Shown here in pieces: positions 33,959 to 41,193 of a DNA stretch of 64,000 nt. The position numbers and the translations under genes are program-made. Source of the DNA: Nocardiopsis ganjiahuensis DSM 45031. Lineage in GTDB: Bacteria > Actinomycetota > Actinomycetes > Streptosporangiales > Streptosporangiaceae. Location of the stretch: the NCBI RefSeq assembly GCF_000341085.1, contig NZ_ANBA01000011.1, forward strand, positions 388,298 to 452,297, written 5' to 3'. How positions within the stretch are numbered: the first letter of the stretch is position 1; every line of letters begins with the position of its first letter. Below the pieces are notes generated by a model that saw only the letters and a list, made by a program, of their open reading frames with translations, searched no databases and had not been told where the DNA came from.

Positions 33959-33960
33959 GG

Positions 33961-34896
33961 CTACTCCCGGAGTCCCTTCCCGGTGAGGCGGAGGAAAACG
34001 GCTTCGAGGTCCGGTTCCTGGACCTCCACCGACCTGATGTCCATGTCCTCCTCCGTCAGTGTGCGCAGGACGGAGGGCAGGACGCCGCGGGCGTCCTCGG
34101 TCAGGAGCCGTATCCGGGTGCCGTCGGCGGAGACCTCGGACACGCGGTCGAGGGCACGCAGCCGGTCGAGCGCCTTGTCGGCCGGGCCGCCCAGGGTGAC
34201 CAGGACCGTGTCGTCCTCACCCACCTGGGCGACCAGTTCCCGCTGCGTCCCCTCGGCGCGGAGCCGGCCGCTCTCGATGATGCCGACGCGGTCGCAGAGC
34301 CGCTCGGCCTCCTCCATGTAGTGCGTCGTGTAGAGCACCGAGAGCCCGCCCCGGGTCAGCGCCTGAACGCTTTCGAGGATCGAGTTGCGGCTCTGGGGGT
34401 CCACGCCGACCGTCGGTTCGTCGAGGATGAGGAGCTTGGGGTCGTTGAGCAGGCTGAGCCCGATGTTGACGCGTCGGGCCATCCCCCCGGAGAAGGTGGA
34501 CACGGCCTCGCCCGCGTGGTCGGACAGGCCGACCATCTCCAGGACCTCGTCCGCCTTGGCGCGCGCCCTGGCCCCCGACAGCCCGTACAGGCGGGCGAAG
34601 AAGCGGAGGTTGTCCCGCGCGCTGAGGTCCTTGTAAACGGCGATCTCCTGCGGGGCGAACCCGATGAGGGCCTTGGTCCGGCTGTTCGTGACGCTGTGCT
34701 CGGCACCGTCGATCCTGATCGTCCCGGCATCGCGCTGGAGGATGCCGATGATCATGCCGATGGTGGTGGACTTTCCCGCGCCGTTCGGCCCCAGCAGGCC
34801 GTAGGTCTCCCCTTCCTCGATGATGAAACTGACGTCGTCGACGACCAGGTTCTTCCCATATCTCTTGCTCACTCCTCGGACTTCAAGGACGGGCAC
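33961..34896 (-). CDS. ABC transporter ATP-binding protein (DrrA-like)
   Basis: The 311-aa ATPase has Walker A GLLGPNGAGKSTT (about 34-46), Q-loop GFAPQEIAVY, signature TFSGGMARRVNIG, Walker B LLILDEPTVGVD and switch His in YTTHYMEEAERL. The C-terminal extension of about 80 residues matches DrrA-type drug exporters. ATG 34896 lies inside the 3' end of the GT7 gene (14-bp overlap), so translation is probably coupled to that of the glycosyltransferase. Drives the two ABC-2 permeases. Confidence 0.93.
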   Translation of the reverse strand: MPVLEVRGVSKRYGKNLVVDDVSFIIEEGETYGLLGPNGAGKSTTIGMIIGILQRDAGTIRIDGAEHSVTNSRTKALIGFAPQEIAVYKDLSARDNLRFFARLYGLSGARARAKADEVLEMVGLSDHAGEAVSTFSGGMARRVNIGLSLLNDPKLLILDEPTVGVDPQSRNSILESVQALTRGGLSVLYTTHYMEEAERLCDRVGIIESGRLRAEGTQRELVAQVGEDDTVLVTLGGPADKALDRLRALDRVSEVSADGTRIRLLTEDARGVLPSVLRTLTEEDMDIRSVEVQEPDLEAVFLRLTGKGLRE

Positions 34897-36181
34897 GCTC
34901 TCTCCTCATCTGTTCGTCCGCGTCTTTCGTGGGGGCGAGCGCGGTGAGTGTGTCGGCCAGCTGTGCGGGTGTGGGCAGGTCCGCGATCTCCCGGCCGAGT
35001 TCCCGTGCCGCGCGTGCGGGTCCGGGCTCGTTCACCAGGGTGCGGACGGCGGCGCCGACCGTATCCGGGTCCACGCGCTCCGGATCGAGGACGACCGCCG
35101 CTCCCCTGGCGGCGACCGCGGACGCCAGGAGGGGTTCGTCGAAGGTGGGCCGGGGCGCGACCACCTGGGGCACCCCGTGCGCGAGCCCGGTGAGCACGGT
35201 TCCCGTGCCGCCGTGGGTGACCATGGCGTCGCAGGTGGGGGCGAGGGCGTGCAGGGGCACGTAGTCGACCAGGCGGACGTTGCCCGGGACGGCGCCCAGC
35301 TTGGCCTGCTCGTCCTCGGGCAGGGTCGCGACCACCTCCACGTCCAGGTCGGACAGACCCTCCAGGACCATCGGCACGTCGATCCCGAACCGGCCCAGCC
35401 ACGCCGCCGTGCTGGTGCCCAGGCTGAGTCCGACGCGGGGGCGTTCGGGTGGGGTGCGCAGCCAGTCGGGGACGAGGGCGCGTCCGTTGTAGGGCACGTA
35501 TCTCATGGGGAGGTAGTTCAGGCCGGGGGGTGTGGGCAGGTGCAGGCAGGCGGGGATCTGTTCGATGGTGGCCTGGCCGTGGATGAGGGTTTCGGAGAAC
35601 TCGACCCCGTGGCGGGCGGCTCTGCCGGTCAGCCAGTCGGCCAGGGGGTCCTCACGGTCGGCCTCGGGCTGCTCCGCCCGCTGCTGGAGGAAACGCCACC
35701 GGACGGCCCCGAAGAGGTCGCCTCCCCACGGGTGGCGGACGTGGGCGGCGCCGCACGCCTCCGCCGCCACCGCCCCGGAATAGGTGATGGGTTCCCAGAT
35801 GACCAGGTCGGGGCGCCAGGACCGGCACAGGGCGACCAGGTCGTCGAGCATCGGGTCGTTCACCATCCGCCACCACCAGGTGACGACCTGCCGGTAGTCC
35901 TCCAGGGTCCGGTGCCAGGGTTTCGCGGGCCCGCCGTACTCGGAGAAGAGCGGAACCCCTCCCCTGAGCCCGTCGAAGGAGGAACGGGCGGTGAGGTGCC
36001 GCCAGAAGCCGTGGTCCCTGCCGACCGGGGCGAAGGGCAGCCCCGCGTCGGCGACGACCCCTCCCAGGGCGGGTTGGCTGGCCACCAGAACCTCGTGCCC
36101 GGCCGCGCGCAGCGCCCACGCCACCGGCACCATGCTCAGGAAGTTCGTCCTCTCGGCGAGGGAGGACACGACGACGCGCAC
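34883..36181 (-). CDS. Glycosyltransferase GT7, EryCIII-like with Asn at the catalytic-His position
   Basis: The 432-aa protein starts at GTG 36181 with AAGGAG eight bases upstream; the longer in-frame start at 36256 lacks this. At the catalytic base position it has Asn13 (LAERTNFLSMVPVAWAL) instead of His. The middle FSETLIHGQATIEQIPACLHL and PPGLNYLPMRYVPYNGRAL are nearly identical to GT8, and THGGTGTVLTGLAHGVPQ is intact. A 17-residue charged tail follows the usual C-terminus and covers the overlap with the ABC ATPase gene. It may glycosylate an acceptor not needing deprotonation, or be inactive. Confidence 0.88.
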   Translation of the reverse strand: MRVVVSSLAERTNFLSMVPVAWALRAAGHEVLVASQPALGGVVADAGLPFAPVGRDHGFWRHLTARSSFDGLRGGVPLFSEYGGPAKPWHRTLEDYRQVVTWWWRMVNDPMLDDLVALCRSWRPDLVIWEPITYSGAVAAEACGAAHVRHPWGGDLFGAVRWRFLQQRAEQPEADREDPLADWLTGRAARHGVEFSETLIHGQATIEQIPACLHLPTPPGLNYLPMRYVPYNGRALVPDWLRTPPERPRVGLSLGTSTAAWLGRFGIDVPMVLEGLSDLDVEVVATLPEDEQAKLGAVPGNVRLVDYVPLHALAPTCDAMVTHGGTGTVLTGLAHGVPQVVAPRPTFDEPLLASAVAARGAAVVLDPERVDPDTVGAAVRTLVNEPGPARAARELGREIADLPTPAQLADTLTALAPTKDADEQMRRERARP

Positions 36182-36375
36182 GCTTCGCACTCCTTGGGGG
36201 GATGGGGGGCGGGTTCCGGGGGCTGCGAACCAGGGCCGCGCCGCCGGAACGCCCATGTGTAGCAGCTTCCGGGCGGGACGGGGAGGCCCGCGGCCGCCAG
36301 TCAGGGGTTGGACGCGTCCGCGCGCCTGCTCTAGTGTTCCGACGCGTTGCGACGAGGAGCGGGGGCAGGGGACAC

Positions 36376-37632
36376 ATGCGGGTGCTGATGGCCACGGCGG
36401 CCGAGAAGCCGCACTTCCTCGGGATGGTGCCCAGCGCGTGGGCGCTGCGTGCCGCCGGGCACGAGGTGCTGGTGGCCAGCCAGCCCGCCCTGGGCCCCGT
36501 GGTCACCGGTGCGGGGCTGCCCTTCGCCCCGGTCGGAAGGGACCACCGCTTCTGGCGCACCATGAGTGCCCTCGATCTCCACGACACCCTCGACGACGTG
36601 CCGCTGTTCGGACGCGTCACCGACCCCTTCGACCAGGTCCCCTGGGAGTACCTGCTGGAGGGCTATCGCCGGGTGGTGCCGTGGTGGTGGCGGATGGTGA
36701 ACGACCCGATGCTCGACGACCTGGTCGCCCTGTGCCGGTCCTGGCGCCCCGACCTCGTGGTGTGGGGCTCGGTGAGCTTCGCCGGGGCGGTGGCGGCGGA
36801 GGCGTGCGGCGCCGCCCACGTGCGGTACCTGTGGGGCGCGGACGTCTTCGCGCGGACCCGGTCACGGTTCCTCCGGCGGTGGGCGGAGCAGCCCGAGGCC
36901 GACCGTGAGGACCCCCTGGCCGACTGGCTGACCGGCCGAGCCGCCCGCCACGGGGTCGAGTTCTCCGAAACCCTCATCCACGGCCAGGCCACCATCGAAC
37001 AGATCCCCGCCTGCCTGCGCCTGCCCACACCCCCCGGCCTGAACTACCTCCCCATGAGATACGTGCCCTACAACGGACGCGCCCTCGTCCCCGACTGGCT
37101 GCGCACCCCACCCGAACGCCCCCGTGTGTGCGTCACCCTCGGCACCACGCTCATGAGCCAGGGCCCGGCAGGCGGCGCCCTGTTCCGCGGCCTCGTCGAG
37201 GGTCTGTCCGACCTGGACGTGGAGGTGGTCGCCACACTGCCCGCGCACGAGCAGGCCGAGCTCGGCACCGTTCCCGGCAACGTCCGCCTGGTCGACTACG
37301 TGCCCCTGCACGCCCTCGCCCCCACCTGCGACGCCATGGTGGACCACGGGGGGTGGGGGACGGTCCTCACGGGGCTGGACGCCGGGGTTCCCCAGGTCAT
37401 CGTGCCGAGCTGGTTCGACGACCCGATGCTCGCGGACATGCTGGCCCGCGAGGGAGCGGCGATCACCGTTCCGCCCCGGGAGATGACACCCGGGACCGTA
37501 CGGAACGCCCTCTCGGCGCTGTTGGACGATTCCTCCCACGCCAAGGGGGCGGCACGGGTTCGGGACACGATGCGGGGCATGCCGTCTCCGGCCGCCCTGG
37601 CCGAAGCGCTCGAGCGGTGGGCGTCGGGCTGA
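36376..37632 (+). CDS. Glycosyltransferase GT8, EryCIII/DesVII-like
   Basis: The 418-aa enzyme starts at ATG 36376. It has His13 in AAEKPHFLGMVPSAWAL, a middle section nearly identical to GT7, and a divergent C-terminal third with VDHGGWGTVLTGLDAGVPQV and MLAREGAAITVPPREM. It is divergent from GT7. The intergenic part has CCGCCGGAACGCCC, also present before the 3-dehydratase gene at 38797-38816. Converges with the oxidoreductase at 37665. Confidence 0.9.
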   Translation: MRVLMATAAEKPHFLGMVPSAWALRAAGHEVLVASQPALGPVVTGAGLPFAPVGRDHRFWRTMSALDLHDTLDDVPLFGRVTDPFDQVPWEYLLEGYRRVVPWWWRMVNDPMLDDLVALCRSWRPDLVVWGSVSFAGAVAAEACGAAHVRYLWGADVFARTRSRFLRRWAEQPEADREDPLADWLTGRAARHGVEFSETLIHGQATIEQIPACLRLPTPPGLNYLPMRYVPYNGRALVPDWLRTPPERPRVCVTLGTTLMSQGPAGGALFRGLVEGLSDLDVEVVATLPAHEQAELGTVPGNVRLVDYVPLHALAPTCDAMVDHGGWGTVLTGLDAGVPQVIVPSWFDDPMLADMLAREGAAITVPPREMTPGTVRNALSALLDDSSHAKGAARVRDTMRGMPSPAALAEALERWASG

Positions 37633-37664
37633 CCTGTTCGGGCCCCGCCTCCCGCTCCCCCGGG

Positions 37665-38663
37665 TCAGGCAGGCGCCCGGCCCTCGGCCGACCGCCGGAA
37701 CCGGTCGACGAGGTCGGCCATTTCCAGGATCGGGGCGGTGTCCACGGCACGGCGCCCGCGCACACCGTCCGCGAACGCGGAGAGCACGTTGCCGAACTGG
37801 TGCTCGGCTGCCAGGGACACGCGCTCCTCCTCCGCTCCCCGCCGCAGCTCCAGCGTCGGGCTCAGCGTCTCCGGCGGTGTGAAGGCGCGGTCCAGACTCA
37901 GGGTCCCCCCGTCCCCCCACACGGTGTACGTGTTGCGGTACTGGAGCCCGAAACCGAAGCCGACGTGCACCGTCGTGCCGTCCGGACCGCTCAGCAGCGC
38001 ACCGCCGCGGACGTCCACCCCCGTCCGGGCGCAGTACTCCAGCACCGCCCCCCGCAGCCGGAGGTCGCTCCCCAGCATGAACTGGGCCAGGCCGAGGGGG
38101 TACACCCCGACGTCCAGCAGGGCCCCGCCGCCCAGCGCCGGGTCGTACCTGATGTCCCCGGGTTCGCGCTCGGGCACGCCGAACTCGCACATCAGGGCAC
38201 GCGGGCTGCCGATCACACCCGCGCCCAGCAGGCGCCGCGCCTCGTGGTGCTGCCCGTGGTGACGGAAAGCGAAGTTCTCCAGGAGGGTCAGCCCACGCCT
38301 CTCGGCCTCGGCCACGAGTGCGGCGGAGGTGTCGTGCCCGATGGTCAGGGGTTTCTCGGACAGGACGTGCAGCCCGGCCTCCAGGGCCCGGGCCACCCAC
38401 GTGGGCCGCAGCCCGACGGGCAGGGGGACGTAGACGGCGTCGAGGTCGTCCCGGGCGAGCAGGGCGTCGTAGCCGGTGACGGCCTCGCCCCCGAAGCGCT
38501 CGGCGAACGCTCGGGCCTTGGCCGGGTCCCGGCTGGCCACCGCGGCGAGCTCCACGGACGGCGTCACCTCGACGGCGGGCAGCACACGCCTCCAGGCGAT
38601 CTCGGCGCAACCCAGCACCCCGAGCCTGACCGGCGCTCCAGCACTCCCATGTTCCAGGGACAC
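37665..38663 (-). CDS. Gfo/Idh/MocA-family NDP-hexose 3-ketoreductase candidate
   Basis: The 332-aa oxidoreductase has RLGVLGCAEIAWRRVLPAVE (NAD(P) site), HVLSEKPLTIGHD with the EKP motif, LLENFAFRHHGQHHEARRLL and GGALLDVGVYPLGLAQFML. Sugar-pathway members such as SpnN and OleW reduce the 3-keto intermediate after a 2,3-dehydratase. GTG 38663 with GGAGGA upstream is preferred to the longer start at 38726. The 3-dehydratase gene is divergent next door, like the SpnO-SpnN-SpnQ set that yields 2,3,6-trideoxy sugars. Confidence 0.85.
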   Translation of the reverse strand: MSLEHGSAGAPVRLGVLGCAEIAWRRVLPAVEVTPSVELAAVASRDPAKARAFAERFGGEAVTGYDALLARDDLDAVYVPLPVGLRPTWVARALEAGLHVLSEKPLTIGHDTSAALVAEAERRGLTLLENFAFRHHGQHHEARRLLGAGVIGSPRALMCEFGVPEREPGDIRYDPALGGGALLDVGVYPLGLAQFMLGSDLRLRGAVLEYCARTGVDVRGGALLSGPDGTTVHVGFGFGLQYRNTYTVWGDGGTLSLDRAFTPPETLSPTLELRRGAEEERVSLAAEHQFGNVLSAFADGVRGRRAVDTAPILEMADLVDRFRRSAEGRAPA

Positions 38664-38796
38664 ACGATCCTCCTCCGTGTCGGCCGCCTCCGAGCCACCG
38701 GGCCGCCGGCGACCGACCGCGGCCACGGCGCGGCCATACTGCCAGAGCCGGACCCGCGCCGGGCGTCCCGGAGCAGGGCCGGCGGGAACGGCTCTG

Positions 38797-38812
38797 GTTC
38801 CACCGCCGGAAC
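38797..38812. promoter_or_regulatory. Operator-like inverted repeat before the 3-dehydratase gene
   Basis: GTTCCACCGCCGGAAC keeps the 5-6-5 layout of the 16-bp palindromes with GTTCC/GGAAC arms. CTATCCT, a possible -10 box, follows at 38817-38823. Similar to the arms of the repeat at 23770. Confidence 0.35.
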
Positions 38813-38929
38813 GCCCCTATCCTGTCCGACGCCGTTCCCGGGGCCGGGCCGACGGAGTCCTGTCTTCCGCTGGGCGGGAGCGGGACGGGCACCGGTCACG
38901 GCCACCCGCGCAGAAGGGAAGTACCGTTC

Positions 38930-40267
38930 ATGGCGACCACCGACGAGGTCACCGAGGAGGCCCGGGCCGTTCTGGACGGCGTCCGCGCCTACCACCGCTC
39001 GGCCGCCCCCGAACGGGACTTCGTCCCCGGAGTGACGGAGATCTGGCCCTCGGGGGCCGTCCTGGACGAGGAGGACCGGGTGGCCCTCGTGGCGGCCGCC
39101 CTCGACATGCGGATCGCCGCGGGCGGGAGCTCCCGCAGGTTCGAGTCCCTGTTCGCCCGACGGCTCGGTCGGCGCAAGGCCCACCTGACCAACTCCGGTT
39201 CCTCCGCCAACCTGCTCGCGCTGACGGCGCTCACCTCGGGCCTGCTGGAGGACGAGCGCCTGCGCCCGGGGGACGAGGTCGTCACGGTCGCCGCGGGGTT
39301 CCCGACCACCGTCAACCCGATCCTGCAGAACGGGCTCGTCCCCGTCTTCGTCGACATCGAATTGCGCACCTACAACACGACCGCCGAACGGGTGGAGCGG
39401 GCGATCGGCCCGCGTACCAGGGCGATCATGATCGCCCACGCCCTGGGCAACCCCTTCCAGGCGCGGGAGATCGAGGAGATCGCGCGGGACCGGGGCCTGT
39501 TCCTGGTGGAGGACGACTGCGACGCGGTCGGCTCCTTCTACGAGGGGAGGGCGACGGGGTCGTTCGGGGACCTGTCGACGGTCAGCTTCTACCCGGCCCA
39601 CCACATCACCATGGGCGAGGGCGGCTGCGTCCTCACGTCCAACCCCGCCCTGGCGCGGATCGTGGAGTCCCTGCGCGACTGGGGACGCGACTGCTGGTGC
39701 GAGCCCGGGGAGAGCGACACCTGCCGCAAGCGGTTCAGCTACCAGCTGGGGACGCTGCCGTACGGCTACGACCACAAGTACACGTTCTCCCACGTCGGCT
39801 ACAACCTCAAGGGGACCGACCTCCAGGCGTCGCTCGGACTGACCCAGCTCGACAAGCTGGACGCGTTCGGGGAGGCCCGCCGCCGCAACTGGCGGCGGAT
39901 GAGGGAGGGGCTGGACGGCCTGCCGGGGCTGATCCTGCCGGAGGCCACCCCCGGCAGTGATCCGAGCTGGTTCGGGTTCGTGATCACCGTGGCCCCCGAG
40001 GCCCCCTTCGACAGGGCGGAGCTGATCCACTTCCTGGAGGCGCGGCGGATCGGGACGCGTCTGCTCTTCGCGGGCAACCTCACCCGCCACCCGGCCTACC
40101 TGGAACGCCCGCACCGGGTGGCGGAGGACCTGGTCAACAGCGACATCGCCACGGAACGGACGTTCTGGACGGGCGTCTACCCGGGGCTCACCGACGAGAT
40201 GATCGACTACGTGGTGTCATCGATCACCGAGTTCGTCAAGAGCGCCGCCGGGGGGACACGGGCCTGA
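38930..40267 (+). CDS. NDP-4-keto-6-deoxyhexose 3-dehydratase (SpnQ/AscC/RfbH-like)
   Basis: This PMP enzyme with an iron-sulfur cluster removes the C3 hydroxyl of a 4-keto sugar. The 445-aa protein resembles sugar aminotransferases, but the PLP-binding Lys is replaced: VSFYPAHHITMGEGG has His224 at that place, the hallmark of 3-dehydratases. Cys255, Cys257 and Cys265 in DWGRDCWCEPGESDTC match the [2Fe-2S] cysteines of the family. It needs an electron donor; no dedicated reductase gene was seen, so cellular ferredoxin or flavodoxin systems may serve, as for SpnQ. Last recognisable cluster gene on the right. Confidence 0.93.
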   Translation: MATTDEVTEEARAVLDGVRAYHRSAAPERDFVPGVTEIWPSGAVLDEEDRVALVAAALDMRIAAGGSSRRFESLFARRLGRRKAHLTNSGSSANLLALTALTSGLLEDERLRPGDEVVTVAAGFPTTVNPILQNGLVPVFVDIELRTYNTTAERVERAIGPRTRAIMIAHALGNPFQAREIEEIARDRGLFLVEDDCDAVGSFYEGRATGSFGDLSTVSFYPAHHITMGEGGCVLTSNPALARIVESLRDWGRDCWCEPGESDTCRKRFSYQLGTLPYGYDHKYTFSHVGYNLKGTDLQASLGLTQLDKLDAFGEARRRNWRRMREGLDGLPGLILPEATPGSDPSWFGFVITVAPEAPFDRAELIHFLEARRIGTRLLFAGNLTRHPAYLERPHRVAEDLVNSDIATERTFWTGVYPGLTDEMIDYVVSSITEFVKSAAGGTRA

Positions 40268-40326
40268 GGCCGGGAGCGGTCGGGCTCACCAGGCGGACCC
40301 GGAAGCCGAAGGCCGTGACCCCGGCC

Positions 40327-40368
40327 GACGGGGCGGACCCCTGACGATCGTCAGGGGTCCGCCCCGTC
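40327..40368. promoter_or_regulatory. 42-bp perfect palindrome containing a TGAC-GATC-GTCA site
   Basis: The whole 42 bp are self-complementary, centred on GATC at 40346-40349. It lies 60 bp after the 3-dehydratase stop and 72 bp before the ABC ATPase start. The inner CTGACGATCGTCAGGGG (40341-40357) is repeated as CTGACGAAAGTCAGGGG upstream of the histidine kinase, so the centre is probably the response-regulator site. The GC-rich arms may add termination for the upstream gene. Confidence 0.7.
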
Positions 40369-40440
40369 GCTCGTCACTGTCGGCCGGAGGGCGCCCCTTC
40401 CTAGCGTGGAACCTCCGAGGTCCACCAGTGGGAAGGCGCC

Positions 40441-41193
40441 ATGAACACACCTACCGCCACACAGCAGGAAACCGCCTTGGAGGCGATCGGCCTCGTCAGG
40501 AGGTTCGGTGAGGGGGAGACCGCGGTGACCGCCGTGGCCGGGGTGGACCTCGGTTTCCGGCGCGGTGAGTTCGTCGCCGTCATGGGGCCCTCCGGGTCGG
40601 GCAAGTCCACGCTGATGAACCTCCTGGCCGGGCTGGACACCCCCACCGAGGGCCGGGTCGTGGTCGAGGGGACCGACCTGTCCGGCCTCGGCGACCGGCA
40701 GCTGACCCGGCTGCGGCGCGAGCGCGTCGGGTTCGTCTTCCAGGCCTTCAACCTGATGCCGGCTCTGACCGCCGAGCAGAACGTCCTGCTGCCCCTCAAG
40801 CTCTCCGGCCGACGCCCGGACCGGGAGTTCTTCGACGAGATCGTGCGCTCCCTGCGCCTCCAGGACCGGCTCGGCCACCGCCCCGCGGAACTGTCCGGGG
40901 GACAGCAGCAGCGCGTCGCGATCGCCCGCGCCCTGTTGGCCCGGCCCGCGGTGGTGTTCGCCGACGAACCGACCGGCGCCCTCGACGTCTCCAGCGGCCA
41001 CGAGATCCTCGGGAGGCTGCGGGAGGCCGGGACCCGGCTGGGCCAGACCGTCGTCATGGTCACCCACGACCCCGTCGCCGCCACTTACGCCGACCGGGTG
41101 CTGCTGCTCTCCGACGGCGCGCTCCACGGCACCGTCGAACGGCCCACCACGCGCGCGGTGCTGGCCGCCATGGCCGGGGCGGAGGGGGCCTGA
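40441..41193 (+). CDS. MacB/LolD-type ABC transporter ATP-binding protein
   Basis: The 250-aa ATPase has Walker A GPSGSGKSTLMNLLAGLDTP (about 47-66), Q-loop FQAFNLMPALT, signature LSGGQQQRVAIARAL and Walker B VVFADEPTGALD, typical of ATPases paired with FtsX-like permeases. The ATG is at 40441, and its stop overlaps the permease start (TGATG). With the two-component genes across the convergent gap it resembles antimicrobial-peptide resistance modules (BceAB-like in role), which would suit a neighbour of a peptide cluster. Confidence 0.93.
   Translation: MNTPTATQQETALEAIGLVRRFGEGETAVTAVAGVDLGFRRGEFVAVMGPSGSGKSTLMNLLAGLDTPTEGRVVVEGTDLSGLGDRQLTRLRRERVGFVFQAFNLMPALTAEQNVLLPLKLSGRRPDREFFDEIVRSLRLQDRLGHRPAELSGGQQQRVAIARALLARPAVVFADEPTGALDVSSGHEILGRLREAGTRLGQTVVMVTHDPVAATYADRVLLLSDGALHGTVERPTTRAVLAAMAGAEGA

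Noticed and set aside
3162..37632. P450-like glycosyltransferase activator (DesVIII/EryCII type)
   Set aside because: Looked for next to each EryCIII-like gene; none present in the window, so the GTs are likely activator-independent or the partner is elsewhere.
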